Source of the DNA: Proteus mirabilis ATCC 29906 | Lineage (GTDB): Bacteria > Pseudomonadota > Gammaproteobacteria > Enterobacterales > Enterobacteriaceae | Assembly: GCF_000160755.1 (NCBI RefSeq) | Contig: NZ_GG668578.1 | Location: forward strand, 517,047-581,046 | Reading direction: 5' to 3' | Length of the DNA: 64,000 nt | Part shown: piece after piece, positions 30,685 through 43,952 of the stretch | Layout of the letters: each line of letters begins with the position of its first letter | How positions within the stretch are numbered: the stretch's first letter is position 1 | The notes under the pieces: generated by a model | What the model was told of the DNA's origin: nothing | What the model saw: the letters and a program-made list of their open reading frames with translations, nothing else | The model's database searches: none | Position numbers and translations under genes: made by a program

Positions 30685-33600
30685 AACGCCTGATCCTCCT
30701 TAAGTTGACGCAGTACTTCGTCAATCTTTGGTTGTTCTACCGTTCCGGTAACATGATAACGTATAACTGAAATCTTACTCCAAAGTGGCCCCAGTACTTT
30801 TGAAGCTGCAAATACAGCAGCACCAGCGATGGGGTTAATAGCAAATGCGGTAGCAACGCCTACTGTAGCTGATATTTCAGGAGTTACCACTACTTGTAAG
30901 TCCATTTTACGCGCCAACAGATCCACTTGACCTTTTATAGCAATATCGGCAATAACACCATCTACAGCAACGCTTTTCGCGTTTAAAACACCTTGTTTAA
31001 CCGTCAAATCACCTTTAATGGAATCATACTCAAAATTATCACTAAAAGTATCTCTAAAGTCGAATTGCAACTTACGTAACAGGGCATCAAAACTGACTAG
31101 ACGTAATAATTTTCCTGCTTGCCCAACATCCACCTTTTCAATACGCCCTTTTCCAAGAGAAGCATTCACTTCACCATTGAGTGTTTTTAGATCAAAATTC
31201 CAAGGGGTATTGTGCCACTGCAGTGAGAAATCTGCCGTAAGTGGTGACTGAACAATCGGAATGATATAACCAAAGTAAGCCGCCATTTCATCGACTTCCG
31301 GTGCCGTTAGTTTACCTGCCAACTTAGTGATACTGTTGCCTAAACTATCTTCTGACCACACACCACTCACAGATAGCTCGCCACTGCTATTTTTAAGCTT
31401 ACCTGCAGTTAACAATAATGCTCCGTCACGAGGCTGTATTGCACCTTCAATATTCCCTAGTAATAATCCATTCACCCAACACTCTTGGCAGGCGAAATTG
31501 ATAGCAGGAATATCTTTAAGTGAAAATTGAACTGCTTTTTTGGCATCAGGCACATTTGCCATTTTTAAGGATTTATTTTCTTCTGTTGGGCTAGCGCCAT
31601 TAAAATAGAGATAGGTAATATTCACCTGCCAAGGTTGTGCCGTATTGGGTACAAATAAGTCACCTCGTAACTCACTCCCTGAGAAGGATAATTTTACACC
31701 ATCATCAGCACGCATAATTTCTGTTTGTGGCGCAATCCATTGCTGACCAGCAAAATTAAGTTCAGGCAGACTAATATGAATATTGGTAGGGAAACGTATC
31801 GCGTTTTCAGAAGGGGCTAATGATGAAAAAGCCATTAAAGTAGGTAGCCATTTATCGCCTTGCAATCCCTGCAAAGCAATAGTCAATCGTGATTGATCAT
31901 TTAATTGAGGTAGTGTGAGCGAGGAAGAGACTAAATTACCTTGTAATAGACGTAATGGTTCACCTAACGCCCATTCACTATTTAATGACCACTGATCTTG
32001 TGCATCGGCACTAACGTTAAGTTTTTCACTATTCCCTTTTGCTGAAATCACAATGGGGGAAGCGTTTTTAAAATCATCGGTACTTGGCGCAGCTAACTGA
32101 CTTTGTAGCGCATTCACTTGTCCGGTCAGATCCACTTGATAATTGACATCCGCTGTTTCTGGAATATTAACACTTACCGCGCCATGCCAAGGTAAAAAAC
32201 CGCTTAATTTATGTTGTATATCATTAGGTAATCCCTTAATTTTCCCGATATCCCATTGTCCTTTTAGATCAACACCAACTTGATAAGCATCCCGTTGATC
32301 ACCACCAGCAAAAGAAAATGTCAGAGGTTGACCAAACCAATTCGCGGTTAAAGTATCGCTCTCTAATTTATCATTATGGTAACGAAATTGTCCCGTAACA
32401 CCTTCTAGGGTGGTATCCATAAAGGCTAATGTGACATCGTTATTGTTTAAGTTTACCTGACCAGAAGCGACCACCTGCTCGCCATCAAAAGGAATGTCGA
32501 GATGCAAACTCCCGTTAATTTTTCCAGCCACTTTTAGTATTTCAAGTGTATGACCAATCGTTGCCATTTGCGAAGCTAGAAAATACTCTTTTAAATCATC
32601 GCCCGTGGCTTCAATATCTGCATCAATAACAATTTTTTCTTTGTTATAGTCCTCAATAATCGCCGTCAAGTTTTTAGCGGTGGCTTTACCAACCTGAACA
32701 TTATCAGAGGACATCCATAAGCCGTTATTCATAAAATTAAGATTAACATTGAGATCAAACAGTGCCGGCCATTCACTATCATATTTGAAGGTTGCCTGTT
32801 TTACTGGGGCATAGACTTGAAACCAACCATTATGTTGTTCAAAAGGGAAATCCCGCGGATCACCATGAAAAATAAACGTACCGTTTTTAACGTTTCCGGC
32901 AATAATCGCGTCAGAGAGATATTGTGTTAAATCTTTACCGACATATTTTTCAGGTAAATAGCGCCATGTCTCACCGGCATCGGTCACATTCACTCCCGAA
33001 AGAATAGACAGTTGTTGATGCTCTCCTTGTTTTTGATAACGAAAATCACCGGCAACCCAAGCGGAGGTGGCTTTTATATCAATCCCTTGACTCCATAACG
33101 ACAGAGAATCTCCCTGATGCTGCCAGTAAACCGTACCAGTGCCTTTTTCTATATTAAGTGGCGCTTTAAAAAGCCCAGCAGTATCAATTTCACTGTTATT
33201 AAGCGCAAAATTAAGCGCTCCTTGCTGTAATGTGCCCTTTAAATGACCATTAAAATGTGCCACAGAAGGGATTTCTTGCCAGCGTTTCCAAGCAACATTT
33301 TGCCAACTGATATCAATGGCACTACGTTTAAAATCATCGGGGGCTAAATCAAGAGCAAATGAGTCGACCATGCCAGAAAATTGACGATACTGCCATTGGC
33401 GCACGACATCAGGCGTTAAAAAAGAGAACAAAGGCAATAACGCAGATAACCGTTCTAATTCAATATTTTTAGCACGGATACGCCAAGCTTCATCTTGTTG
33501 TTTTTCTTTAGGTTGATAAAGTACCGCTAAATAACCATCTGGCCATTCATCGCCATCCATCGTTATTTTTCGGGTATAAGGGATATCAGCAAGCCAGCCA

Positions 33601-34484
33601 TTTTCTTGGCGTCTCATACGTAGAATTAAATCTTCTACCTTTAATACATGTGTGCGCCCTTCATTACGCCAATCCATTTCACCTTGATGGATTTGTAACT
33701 GGCTACCCGTGATCCGCCCATTACTGATCTCTATCCAATTAGATAGGCTGGCTTTCGCTTCACCAAGGCCACTGTTACTTTTAACCCATTGGCTTAACCA
33801 AGGGGAAATATCAACCTCATCAGCGGTGACAAACACCTGTCCTTTATCGAGTGCCCCCTGCTTTTTCGTATAGAGATCAAGACGTACTTTTAGTCCACCA
33901 TAATGATTTATTGGGGTATCTAAAGTAACTTCCCCTTGCGCACGATGGCGGTTTTTCTGATTGAGCCACATTAATTCGGGAATATGGAGCGTGCTAGTGT
34001 CACCAGAAGGTGATAAAAACACGAAACGGCTATCAACCAATTTAAATCGGTCAAATTGTTGTAAGAAAATGGAAGAGATATCATCAGGTTCAGTGAAGGT
34101 AATATCACCATTTTGCCCAGTAAAAATAGGCTTTTTGTAATTTACAGCTAACTGTTCAAAGGTTAATTCACGAAAATAGAGTTGAAAATGAAGCAGTGAA
34201 CGCCAAACATCAAAAGAGAAAATGATCTGTTCAGCACTCACTTCAACACTGTTATTATCAATATACAGCCCAGTAATTTGGATATCAGGGCCAAAGTTTT
34301 GCCATTCTCCTTTCACCTGTGTCATGGTGACTGGGCTATTGAACTGTTTAGATAAATAGGTTTCAATTTCAGGGCGATAATTATCTAAACGAGGCAGAAA
34401 ATAACGAAATCCACTTAATACTACGGCGAAAATAATCAGGCAAAAAAGGGTTATCAATAATAAAGATTTAGACAGCCGCTTCAT
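30681..34484 (-). CDS. yhdP: YhdP, AsmA-like phospholipid transport protein
   Basis: Very large (1267 aa) AsmA-like/VPS13-type bridge protein, one of three E. coli paralogues (YhdP, TamB, YdbH) that carry phospholipids across the periplasm. One N-terminal transmembrane helix (LLLITLFCLIIFAVVLSGF), then long periplasmic beta-rich repeats, and a conserved C-terminal AsmA-like end with AINPIAGAAVFAASKVLG. Same length as E. coli (1266). First gene of the yhdP-nit-tldD run. Confidence 0.95.
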   Translation of the reverse strand: MKRLSKSLLLITLFCLIIFAVVLSGFRYFLPRLDNYRPEIETYLSKQFNSPVTMTQVKGEWQNFGPDIQITGLYIDNNSVEVSAEQIIFSFDVWRSLLHFQLYFRELTFEQLAVNYKKPIFTGQNGDITFTEPDDISSIFLQQFDRFKLVDSRFVFLSPSGDTSTLHIPELMWLNQKNRHRAQGEVTLDTPINHYGGLKVRLDLYTKKQGALDKGQVFVTADEVDISPWLSQWVKSNSGLGEAKASLSNWIEISNGRITGSQLQIHQGEMDWRNEGRTHVLKVEDLILRMRRQENGWLADIPYTRKITMDGDEWPDGYLAVLYQPKEKQQDEAWRIRAKNIELERLSALLPLFSFLTPDVVRQWQYRQFSGMVDSFALDLAPDDFKRSAIDISWQNVAWKRWQEIPSVAHFNGHLKGTLQQGALNFALNNSEIDTAGLFKAPLNIEKGTGTVYWQHQGDSLSLWSQGIDIKATSAWVAGDFRYQKQGEHQQLSILSGVNVTDAGETWRYLPEKYVGKDLTQYLSDAIIAGNVKNGTFIFHGDPRDFPFEQHNGWFQVYAPVKQATFKYDSEWPALFDLNVNLNFMNNGLWMSSDNVQVGKATAKNLTAIIEDYNKEKIVIDADIEATGDDLKEYFLASQMATIGHTLEILKVAGKINGSLHLDIPFDGEQVVASGQVNLNNNDVTLAFMDTTLEGVTGQFRYHNDKLESDTLTANWFGQPLTFSFAGGDQRDAYQVGVDLKGQWDIGKIKGLPNDIQHKLSGFLPWHGAVSVNIPETADVNYQVDLTGQVNALQSQLAAPSTDDFKNASPIVISAKGNSEKLNVSADAQDQWSLNSEWALGEPLRLLQGNLVSSSLTLPQLNDQSRLTIALQGLQGDKWLPTLMAFSSLAPSENAIRFPTNIHISLPELNFAGQQWIAPQTEIMRADDGVKLSFSGSELRGDLFVPNTAQPWQVNITYLYFNGASPTEENKSLKMANVPDAKKAVQFSLKDIPAINFACQECWVNGLLLGNIEGAIQPRDGALLLTAGKLKNSSGELSVSGVWSEDSLGNSITKLAGKLTAPEVDEMAAYFGYIIPIVQSPLTADFSLQWHNTPWNFDLKTLNGEVNASLGKGRIEKVDVGQAGKLLRLVSFDALLRKLQFDFRDTFSDNFEYDSIKGDLTVKQGVLNAKSVAVDGVIADIAIKGQVDLLARKMDLQVVVTPEISATVGVATAFAINPIAGAAVFAASKVLGPLWSKISVIRYHVTGTVEQPKIDEVLRQLKEDQAL

Positions 34485-34528
34485 TTAGTCTCCTTTCTGC
34501 CATCATATTTATTAGCAAGGCGAATCCA

Positions 34529-35998
34529 TTACATCATCACCACATCAAACTGCTCCTGACTATAGAGTAGCTCAGTTTGCACTTTGACTTGCTTCCCAAC
34601 AAAAATTTCCACTTCGGCTAAAGCATGTGATTCATCACCTTTTAGTGCTTCCACAACAGCGGGGGCGGCATAAACCAAAAAGCGATCTGCGTCTATGGTT
34701 TTATGAACACGAACAATTTCTCGTAATATTTCATAACATACCGTTTCAACTGATTTTACTGTACCACGGCCTTGGCAAGTAGGACAGTCATCACAAAGTA
34801 CATGCTCGAGACTTTCACGGGTTCGTTTACGTGTCATCTCAACCAAACCTAATTGTGAAAAACCATTGATGGTCGTTTTCACGCGATCTTTGCTCAATGC
34901 TTGTTCTAAGGAAGCTAATACTCTACGGCGATGATCTTCATTACTCATATCAATAAAATCAATAATGATAATGCCGCCTAAATTACGTAATCTCAGTTGC
35001 CGCGCTATCGCCTGACTCGCCTCAACATTGGTATTAAAAATCGTCTCTTCTAAATTACGATGACCAACAAAAGCGCCCGTATTGATATCAATCGTTGTCA
35101 TTGCTTCGGTTTGGTCGATAATCAGATAGCCTCCTGATTTTAACTCGACCTTTCGCTCTAACGCGCGCTGAATTTCACTTTCAACCCCGTAAAGATCGAA
35201 AATAGGTTGATTACCTTGGTGTAATTCAAGTTTAGCGGTTAATTCAGGAATATATTCACCAATAAACTCCTGTAATTGATGATAAGTTAATTTAGAGTCA
35301 ACCCGAATGCTATCTAATTCAGCCCCTGCAAAATCACGTAAAATACGTTGTGCTAAAGCGAGCTCACCATAAATTTGAATGCGCGTTTTATTTCTTTTTT
35401 TACGCTCAATGATTTTATTCCATAGGCGCTTTAAAAAAGCAGCATCTTGTTTTATTTCATGTTCGCCGACACCTTCAGCGGCAGTGCGAATAATAAACCC
35501 GCCATTTTCATCACAATACTCTTCTACCAAGCGTTTTAAGCGCTCACGTTCTTCTTCACTTTCAATACGTTGTGAAACACCCACATGAGAAGCCCCCGGC
35601 ATAAACACCAAGTAACGTGATGGTAATGTGATATCTGTTGTAAGACGTGCCCCTTTTGTACCTAGAGGATCTTTCACCACTTGTACAATCAAGTCCTGAC
35701 CTTGATGTACAAGTTGCGCAATATCACGAACATTAAATTTTTTCTGCTCTTCACCCGCGATACATTCCGTGTGAGGCATAATATCAGAAGCATGTAAAAA
35801 AGCGGCTTTCTCAAGCCCAATGTCAATAAATGCAGCTTGCATCCCAGGTAATACACGACTTACCCGACCTTTGTAGATGTTTCCGACAAGACCTCGTTTG
35901 GCTTCTCTTTCAACGTGGATCTCTTGTAGTATGCCCCCGCTGATATAGGCCACTCGGGTTTCAGAGGGAGTCACATTCACTAATAGCTCTGCTGTCAT
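34529..35998 (-). CDS. rng: RNase G
   Basis: Single-strand endoribonuclease of the RNase E/G family that matures the 5' end of 16S rRNA and decays some mRNAs. S1 domain ([19 protein letters not shown]), 5' sensor, DNase I-like catalytic region (TIDINTG and IIIDFIDM with the metal-binding Asp), and zinc-link [11 protein letters not shown]. 489 aa as in E. coli. The start overlaps the yhdE stop by 4 bp. Confidence 0.97.
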   Translation of the reverse strand: MTAELLVNVTPSETRVAYISGGILQEIHVEREAKRGLVGNIYKGRVSRVLPGMQAAFIDIGLEKAAFLHASDIMPHTECIAGEEQKKFNVRDIAQLVHQGQDLIVQVVKDPLGTKGARLTTDITLPSRYLVFMPGASHVGVSQRIESEEERERLKRLVEEYCDENGGFIIRTAAEGVGEHEIKQDAAFLKRLWNKIIERKKRNKTRIQIYGELALAQRILRDFAGAELDSIRVDSKLTYHQLQEFIGEYIPELTAKLELHQGNQPIFDLYGVESEIQRALERKVELKSGGYLIIDQTEAMTTIDINTGAFVGHRNLEETIFNTNVEASQAIARQLRLRNLGGIIIIDFIDMSNEDHRRRVLASLEQALSKDRVKTTINGFSQLGLVEMTRKRTRESLEHVLCDDCPTCQGRGTVKSVETVCYEILREIVRVHKTIDADRFLVYAAPAVVEALKGDESHALAEVEIFVGKQVKVQTELLYSQEQFDVVMM

Positions 35999-36582
35999 GA
36001 AATCTCCTTATCATTCGCTAGAGACAAAAATTGAGCTATCAATGCTTCGGTTTCAACAAGCGGTAAGCCGACAACAGCATGATAGCTACCCTCAATCCGT
36101 TGTACAAAACGGCCTCCTTTTCCCTGAATACCGTAAGCGCCAGCTTTATCCATTGGCTCTCCCGTTTCAATATACGCACTAATTTCACTTTCTGTCATCT
36201 TTCTAAAAGTCACATCCGTGACAACTAATTGGCTTATTGTTCGGGTTTTATCTGAAATAGCAATCGCCGTCATCACTTGGTGGGTTGCACCTGAAAGATT
36301 ACTTAGCATTTGTGCTGCATGCGCTTTATCTCGTGGTTTTTCCAGAATACGACCTGCTTGAACCACGATAGTATCAGAGCCTAATACCGGATAGTCATTT
36401 GTCGCTTGACGTACCCCCTCTTGAGATTTCTCTCTCGCCAAACGGATAACATAATCTTCTGGTGCTTCACCTTGTTGCCAAATTTCATCAATTGCCGGTG
36501 TAATGGTGCTAAATTGAACATCCAACAGTGACAGAAGCTCTCGCCTTCTGGGGGAACTCGATGCAAGGTAAAGAGTGATCAC
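35995..36582 (-). CDS. yhdE: YhdE, Maf-type dTTP/UTP pyrophosphatase
   Basis: House-cleaning nucleotide pyrophosphatase of the Maf family. [14 protein letters not shown] at the N-terminus, LGSDTIV, and [13 protein letters not shown] are hallmarks. The GTG at 36582 ([10 protein letters not shown]) with GAGGA upstream fits homologues and gives 195 aa; the ORF could extend to 36621 but would add unrelated residues. Sits in mreBCD-yhdE-rng, as in E. coli. Confidence 0.93.
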   Translation of the reverse strand: MITLYLASSSPRRRELLSLLDVQFSTITPAIDEIWQQGEAPEDYVIRLAREKSQEGVRQATNDYPVLGSDTIVVQAGRILEKPRDKAHAAQMLSNLSGATHQVMTAIAISDKTRTISQLVVTDVTFRKMTESEISAYIETGEPMDKAGAYGIQGKGGRFVQRIEGSYHAVVGLPLVETEALIAQFLSLANDKEIS

Positions 36583-36633
36583 AATAATATCCTCATGACG
36601 GTGACACAAAAATACCGTCATGATCCAGAGAGG

Positions 36634-37128
36634 TTAATGAACTGAAAACTGGTGACGGACTTTGCGAAGCAAAAAATAAAGCCATGGCCAAAGAATACCA
36701 CTGACTGGACTATTCCAGAATACTTGTGGGTGAAAAGTCACGGGAGAAAGCAAAAATTCTGCCCAAAATACAGTAAGATCAACCACACCAATCGCTAACA
36801 TTACCACTAATGCCTGTTGCCATAACGCTAAGTTACAAAATAATTGATATTTAAAGGCGATAACATAACTTACTAGGGTATAAGCCAACGCATTTACGCC
36901 TAATGTTGTCCCTTGCACTAAATCCATGCTCATCCCAAGAACAAATGCTGTTCCAACGCTAATACGATGAGGTAATGACGTTATCCAATAAATCAGAAAC
37001 AACACCGGCCAAATAGGGCGATAAACTTCTAGTTGCTCAGGCCAAGGCATAATTTGTAACACCAAAGCTATTAGAAACGAGAGCCAAATAATCCAACGCC
37101 CACGGCTACGATAAGGATTGATTGTCAC
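36634..37128 (-). CDS. mreD: MreD, rod-shape protein
   Basis: Small polytopic membrane protein (164 aa, about five or six transmembrane segments) of the elongasome. Start [18 protein letters not shown] matches homologues. It begins with GTG overlapping the mreC stop (TAGTG), so translation is coupled. Confidence 0.95.
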   Translation of the reverse strand: MTINPYRSRGRWIIWLSFLIALVLQIMPWPEQLEVYRPIWPVLFLIYWITSLPHRISVGTAFVLGMSMDLVQGTTLGVNALAYTLVSYVIAFKYQLFCNLALWQQALVVMLAIGVVDLTVFWAEFLLSPVTFHPQVFWNSPVSGILWPWLYFLLRKVRHQFSVH

Positions 37129-38174
37129 TATCTACCTCGATTCGTATTAGGTTGAGGTTTATTGTTTTCCGTTGGTGGTACTGGTGCTATATCACTTGGG
37201 GTGGCGCTATTTTCCGTTGGCTCTTGTGACATAGAACGAGGCAGTGGTGGCCCCGCTTGTTCATAGTTAGGCAGTACCTGTGGCATTAATTGCATCAAAC
37301 GTTCATTGGCAGCACGGTAAACCTCTGAGGGTAACGGTGGCGCTTGTTTCTTCTCTGAGGCGTTCCATAATAGCAACAGATAACGTAAACGTTGTAATTC
37401 AGCAGAAGGTCGCACATTAATCACCGAATAAGCACGTTGATTATCGACTTTTACCGAAGAAACAACCCCAACAGGATAACCTTCAGGAAAGCGTCCCCCT
37501 AATCCTGAGGTGACTAACACATCCCCTACACGAATATCGATATTCGCAGGTAGTGCCTCTAACAGTAGATCATCCGCACACCCAGCCCCTGAGGCAATAA
37601 CGCGAATATCATTACGTAATACTTGTACCGGTAATGCATGAGAGGTATCACAAATTAACAGTACTCGGCTGGTTAACTCACTTACGGCAATAACTTGTCC
37701 AACAACGCCTTTATCACTAATAACAGGCTGACCTTCATACACCCCATCATTAGTGCCTTTGTCTATCACCACTTGATCTCGATAAGGCGTACTATTACCA
37801 GACAACACTTGTGTTACCGTCATTTGTTCATTTTGACGTAAAGGTGAACCAAGTAATTCTCGTAAGCGGGCATTTTCTTGTTTAAATTGTTCCAGTAGCT
37901 GACTTTCACCACTGCGAACAAGAAGCTCTTTTCTTAGCGCTTGATTTTCAAATTGTAAACGTTCGCGAGTTGCAAAGGTTTCAGAGAGTTGATCAAGGAA
38001 ACGACGAGGCCCATTTGCAAGAAAATAGAAAGGACTCACAGCAGTATCCAAATACTGACGGACTTTTGAAAAAGCACCTATGCGATTATCAGCAATTAAC
38101 AACGATATCGCGATAATCACAGCGATTATTAATCTTAGTTGCAGGGAAGGCCCCCGACTAAAAATAGGCTTCAT
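37128..38174 (-). CDS. mreC: MreC, rod-shape protein
   Basis: Bitopic elongasome protein joining MreB to PBP2. N-terminal [15 protein letters not shown] then a transmembrane helix; coiled coil (about 60-105, [17 protein letters not shown]); two periplasmic beta domains ([19 protein letters not shown]). The tail (about 305-348) is low-complexity Pro/Asn/Thr. ATG 38174 matches homologues; the ORF opens five codons earlier. About 348 aa. Confidence 0.96.
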   Translation of the reverse strand: MKPIFSRGPSLQLRLIIAVIIAISLLIADNRIGAFSKVRQYLDTAVSPFYFLANGPRRFLDQLSETFATRERLQFENQALRKELLVRSGESQLLEQFKQENARLRELLGSPLRQNEQMTVTQVLSGNSTPYRDQVVIDKGTNDGVYEGQPVISDKGVVGQVIAVSELTSRVLLICDTSHALPVQVLRNDIRVIASGAGCADDLLLEALPANIDIRVGDVLVTSGLGGRFPEGYPVGVVSSVKVDNQRAYSVINVRPSAELQRLRYLLLLWNASEKKQAPPLPSEVYRAANERLMQLMPQVLPNYEQAGPPLPRSMSQEPTENSATPSDIAPVPPTENNKPQPNTNRGR

Positions 38175-38275
38175 AAACTCTAAGATCACTCACACGGAGA
38201 AGTAAAAGAACAGGTGTTAATATTGTTATATTGTGATTAAGGGGGAATCCTTTCTCCCTTACTCGCACAATAATA

Positions 38276-40005
<1,730 letters not shown>

Positions 40006-40980
40006 ATGAAAGCATTATTAGTCGAACAACACAGCGATAAACTTAGCGCCGGCGTCCAACATATCGATGAATCACAACTCCCTATTCATGAGGTCATTGT
40101 TGATGTCCACTACTCGACACTAAACTACAAAGATGGCTTAGCTATAACAGGTAAAGGAAAAATTCTACGCCAATTTCCGATGGTCCCCGGTATCGATTTT
40201 TCAGGGGTAGTTCACCATACAGAAGCTCCCCGTTTTCATATTGGACAACATGTGTTACTAACCGGTTGGGGGGTAGGTGAAAACCACTGGGGCGGTTTAG
40301 CACAAAAAGCGGGCGTTAAAGGTGATTGGTTAACGGCGCTGCCCGAAGGACTGTCGTTAAAAAATGCCATGATCATTGGTACAGCTGGTTTTACTGCCAT
40401 GCTTTGTGTGATGGCGTTAGAACAAGGTGGCATAACACCCGATAGTGGTGAGATTTTGGTTACAGGTGCCAGCGGTGGTGTCGGTAGCACCGCAATTAGT
40501 TTATTAACCGCACTTGGCTATCAGGTTACCGCTCTCAGTGGCAGAGCCAGCAATCACGATTATTTACGTAAACTGGGGGCCGAGCATATTATCACCCGTG
40601 AAGCATTTGAGGCTGCGGGTAAAGCGTTAGATAAACAGCGTTGGGCAGGCGCTATTGATACCGTAGGTGGACAAATCCTTGCCAATATCTTGTCACAAAC
40701 ACATTACAATGGCACCGTTGCCGCCTGTGGATTAGCAGGAGGATATACGTTACCTACTACAGTCATGCCATTTATTTTACGCAATGTTCGTCTGCAAGGT
40801 ATCGATTCCGTTTATTATCCTGCAGAAAAACGCGCTCAAGTATGGCAACGTTTACTACAGCTATTGCCTGATACATTTTATCAGCAAACAGTAACCGAAA
40901 TTACACTCGATGAGGTGCCACGCTATGCTCAGATGATAATGGATAATCAAGTAACAGGTAGAACCTTAGTTAAGTTGTAA
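40006..40980 (+). CDS. acuI: AcuI (YhdH), acrylyl-CoA reductase
   Basis: Medium-chain dehydrogenase/reductase that reduces acrylyl-CoA to propionyl-CoA with NADPH, removing a toxic electrophile. YSTLNYKDGLAITGKG and VPGIDFSGVV at the N-terminus; cofactor loop VTGASGGVGSTAI (about 153-165). 324 aa as in E. coli YhdH. No structural zinc cysteines, as usual for this subgroup. Start with AGAGG upstream. Confidence 0.93.
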   Translation: MKALLVEQHSDKLSAGVQHIDESQLPIHEVIVDVHYSTLNYKDGLAITGKGKILRQFPMVPGIDFSGVVHHTEAPRFHIGQHVLLTGWGVGENHWGGLAQKAGVKGDWLTALPEGLSLKNAMIIGTAGFTAMLCVMALEQGGITPDSGEILVTGASGGVGSTAISLLTALGYQVTALSGRASNHDYLRKLGAEHIITREAFEAAGKALDKQRWAGAIDTVGGQILANILSQTHYNGTVAACGLAGGYTLPTTVMPFILRNVRLQGIDSVYYPAEKRAQVWQRLLQLLPDTFYQQTVTEITLDEVPRYAQMIMDNQVTGRTLVKL

Positions 40981-41006
40981 TTATTTATCATGATTTTGAG
41001 CTAATT

Positions 41007-41038
41007 TCTGGCATTAAACAGATTAATTTAATGCCAGA
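41007..41038 (+). terminator. Hairpin after acuI
   Basis: TCTGGCATTAAA and TTTAATGCCAGA form a perfect 12-bp stem with an 8-base loop, 27 bp past acuI. The following tract is only modestly T-rich (ATTGCGTTTTT). Confidence 0.7.
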
Positions 41039-41069
41039 TTATTGCGTTTTTAATATTAAACCTGCTTAG

Positions 41070-41091
41070 CAATGTGATCTAGATCACATTT
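41070..41091. promoter_or_regulatory. Near-ideal CRP-binding site
   Basis: The core TGTGATCTAGATCACA is a perfect palindrome equal to the consensus cAMP-CRP site, and the outer bases also match except for one. It lies 320 bp upstream of aroQ and 90 bp after acuI, so the controlled promoter is not obvious; the aroQ-accBC promoter about 200 bp downstream is the nearest candidate. Confidence 0.75.
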
Positions 41092-41272
41092 ATAACATAT
41101 ATTATCGATCCAGCTCAAAGAAGCGTAGATTTCCTGTCACATCAATAAATAACGTCATGTTATGATTATTTTTTAAACTTCTGTTTATTTTACTTTCTTG
41201 GTTTTACAATCTTGTAAAAACTTTTAACTTTTCATCAAAATAATCCCATCTTTCCCTGATTAGACCAGTATT

Positions 41273-41303
41273 TTGCTGTTATCTTCTGTGAAATGTCTAT
41301 AAT
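41273..41303 (+). promoter_or_regulatory. Promoter of aroQ-accB-accC
   Basis: TATAAT at 41298-41303, with TTGCTG 19 bp upstream as a fair -35. The resulting leader of about 100 nt holds a 9-bp inverted repeat (ATGACAAAA 41348-41356, TTTTGTCAT 41373-41381). The rest of 41092-41413 shows no gene. Confidence 0.55.
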
Positions 41304-41413
41304 GTCGGACTTTGTGATTTGTATCGTAACATTCGATACAATAAAAGATGACAAAACGAAAAGCACAGGTTATTTTGTCATTTCGTTGACGAATTGACGG
41401 AGATAGAAGCATA

Positions 41414-41857
41414 ATGTCGGAAAATTTTCATATTTTGCTCCTGAATGGTCCGAACTTAAACCTGCTTGGCACTAGAGAGCCGGAAACTTACGGACACCTA
41501 ACTCTGAATGATATTGTTCAAAGTTTGTCAGCGGATGCTCAAGCATTAAATGTGAAACTGACTCATTTTCAATCAAATGCTGAACATGAGCTAATAAATA
41601 AAATTCATGCGGCGCGGGGAAATGTTGATTATATTCTTATCAACCCTGCAGCATTTACGCACACCAGTGTTGCACTGCGTGATGCATTATTAGGGGTGAA
41701 TATTCCATTTATTGAAATTCACCTATCCAATGTCTACAGTCGGGAACCTTTCCGTCACCACTCTTATCTTTCTGATATCGCAACTGGCGTAATCTGTGGA
41801 TTAGGTGCTGAAGGGTATCGATTTGCTTTACAGGCAGCGGTCAACCGCTTGTCTTAA
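41414..41857 (+). CDS. aroQ: AroQ, type II 3-dehydroquinate dehydratase
   Basis: Third step of the shikimate pathway, by the dodecameric type II enzyme. [20 protein letters not shown] includes the flexible lid Arg and catalytic Tyr; also [20 protein letters not shown], and His in [18 protein letters not shown]. 147 aa. Encoded directly ahead of accBC, an arrangement seen in several gamma-proteobacteria but not in E. coli K-12, which uses type I AroD. Confidence 0.96.
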   Translation: MSENFHILLLNGPNLNLLGTREPETYGHLTLNDIVQSLSADAQALNVKLTHFQSNAEHELINKIHAARGNVDYILINPAAFTHTSVALRDALLGVNIPFIEIHLSNVYSREPFRHHSYLSDIATGVICGLGAEGYRFALQAAVNRLS

Positions 41858-41889
41858 TAAAAAACATCAAAAGAGTACGGAATCAACTC

Positions 41890-42360
41890 ATGGATATTCG
41901 TAAAATTAAAAAACTGATCGAGCTAGTCGAAGAGTCTGGCATTTCTGAACTGGAAATTTCTGAAGGTGAAGAGTCAGTACGCATCAGTCGCAACTCTGGC
42001 GTTCAGGGTCAAATGGCTCCTCAGCAATATTTTGCGGCACCAGCAGCACCTCAACCTGCATTAGCAGCTGCTGTGGCACCTGTAGCACCAGAAACACCAG
42101 CGGCTACAGCAACGCAAGAAATTAGCGGCCATGTTGTTCGCTCACCAATGGTAGGTACCTTCTATCGTTCACCAAGCCCAGAAGCAAAAGTCTTTGTTGA
42201 AGTGGGTCAGCAAGTCAATGTTGGCGATACACTGTGTATCGTTGAAGCAATGAAAATGATGAACCAAATCGAATCTGATAAAGCGGGCGTTGTTAAATCT
42301 ATCCTTTGCCAAGATGGCGATACTATTGAGTTTGACGATCCACTCTTTGTCATCGAATAA
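41890..42360 (+). CDS. accB: AccB, biotin carboxyl carrier protein
   Basis: Biotin carrier of acetyl-CoA carboxylase. N-terminal helix ([20 protein letters not shown]), an Ala/Pro-rich flexible linker (about 50-75), and the biotinyl domain with EAMKMMN, biotinylated Lys122. 156 aa as in E. coli. In E. coli AccB controls its own operon. The 12 bp before accC imply one transcript. Confidence 0.98.
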   Translation: MDIRKIKKLIELVEESGISELEISEGEESVRISRNSGVQGQMAPQQYFAAPAAPQPALAAAVAPVAPETPAATATQEISGHVVRSPMVGTFYRSPSPEAKVFVEVGQQVNVGDTLCIVEAMKMMNQIESDKAGVVKSILCQDGDTIEFDDPLFVIE

Positions 42361-42372
42361 CGAGGCAGGCCC

Positions 42373-43722
42373 ATGCTAGAAAAAATCCTCATTGCCAACC
42401 GTGGTGAAATTGCACTGCGTATCCTAAGAGCTTGTAAGGAACTTGGGATCAAAGCAGTCGCCGTTCACTCCACGGCAGACCGTGATTTAAAACACGTTCT
42501 GCTGGCAGACGAGACTATCTGTATTGGTCCCGCTGCTTCAGCAAAAAGTTACTTAAATATTCCGGCAATTATTGCCGCGGCAGAGATAAGTGGCGCGCAA
42601 GCCATTCACCCAGGATATGGCTTCCTGTCTGAAAATGCCGATTTTGCCGAACAAGTTGAACGCTCAGGCTTTATTTTTATTGGCCCTAAAGCGGAAACCA
42701 TTCGCCTAATGGGTGATAAAGTTTCCGCTATTGAAGCGATGAAAAAAGCCGGTGTTCCTTGTGTACCAGGTTCAGATGGCCCATTAGGTAACGATACAGC
42801 CAAAAATATCGAAATCGCCAAACGCATTGGTTACCCTGTTATCATCAAAGCATCAGGTGGTGGCGGTGGTCGCGGTATGCGTGTTGTTCGCTCAGAAAAA
42901 GACTTAGCGCAAGCAATCTCCATGACCCGTGCGGAAGCCAAAGCGGCATTTAGCAATGATATGGTCTATATGGAAAAATACCTTGAAAATCCACGCCACG
43001 TCGAAATTCAGGTGATGGCCGATGGACAAGGTAATGCTATCTATTTAGCTGAACGTGACTGCTCAATGCAACGTCGCCACCAAAAAGTGGTTGAAGAAGC
43101 ACCAGCACCGGGTATTACCCCTGAGATCCGTAAAAATATCGGTGAACGCTGTGCAAATGCGTGTATTGAAATTGGCTACCGCGGTGCGGGTACGTTTGAA
43201 TTCCTCTATGAAAATGGCGAATTCTACTTTATCGAAATGAATACCCGTATTCAGGTTGAGCACCCTGTTACTGAGATGATCACCGGTGTTGACCTTATCA
43301 AAGAGCAACTGCGTATTGCATCAGGCTTACCATTATCGGTCACGCAAGATCAAATTCACGTTCATGGACATGCTATTGAGTGCCGTATCAACGCAGAAGA
43401 TCCAAAAACCTTCTTGCCAAGCCCGGGAACCATCACTCGTTTCCACTCACCAGGCGGATTTGGTGTACGTTGGGAATCACATATTTACGCAGGTTACACC
43501 GTTCCACCACACTATGATTCAATGATTGGTAAATTGATCACTTACGGTGAAACACGTGAAATTGCGATTTCTCGTATGAAAAATGCGTTGGCAGAACTTA
43601 TTATTGACGGCATTAAAACCAATATTGAGCTACACCAATTCATTATGAATGATGAGCAATTCCAAAAAGGTGGTACTAATATTCACTACCTAGAAAAACG
43701 CCTAGGTTTAACTGAAAATTAA
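42373..43722 (+). CDS. accC: AccC, biotin carboxylase
   Basis: ATP-grasp biotin carboxylase subunit of acetyl-CoA carboxylase. [16 protein letters not shown], the glycine-rich loop [14 protein letters not shown] (about 159-172), and [15 protein letters not shown]. 449 aa as in E. coli. Confidence 0.98.
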   Translation: MLEKILIANRGEIALRILRACKELGIKAVAVHSTADRDLKHVLLADETICIGPAASAKSYLNIPAIIAAAEISGAQAIHPGYGFLSENADFAEQVERSGFIFIGPKAETIRLMGDKVSAIEAMKKAGVPCVPGSDGPLGNDTAKNIEIAKRIGYPVIIKASGGGGGRGMRVVRSEKDLAQAISMTRAEAKAAFSNDMVYMEKYLENPRHVEIQVMADGQGNAIYLAERDCSMQRRHQKVVEEAPAPGITPEIRKNIGERCANACIEIGYRGAGTFEFLYENGEFYFIEMNTRIQVEHPVTEMITGVDLIKEQLRIASGLPLSVTQDQIHVHGHAIECRINAEDPKTFLPSPGTITRFHSPGGFGVRWESHIYAGYTVPPHYDSMIGKLITYGETREIAISRMKNALAELIIDGIKTNIELHQFIMNDEQFQKGGTNIHYLEKRLGLTEN

Positions 43723-43740
43723 TCTTTTTAGCTTATCAGT

Positions 43741-43772
43741 AAAAGGCATAGTTTATCGACTATGCCTTTTTT
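43741..43772 (+). terminator. Terminator of aroQ-accB-accC
   Basis: AAAAGGCATAGT and ACTATGCCTTTT pair perfectly around a 6-base loop and continue into a T-run. Confidence 0.92.
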
Positions 43773-43952
43773 ATTCGACTAAATAGTCTATTAAATAACC
43801 CAAATAAGTTCCTGCAGCACACTTAACCGCCAATCAATTCCTCATCATTTGATGCCACCAATAAGTTTATGATCAATTTTCACTGAATCACCTCTCACTT
43901 TCCCGTACAATCCTTCCCATTCGTTTTAATCCTATAAAGATTGGGAGAACAG

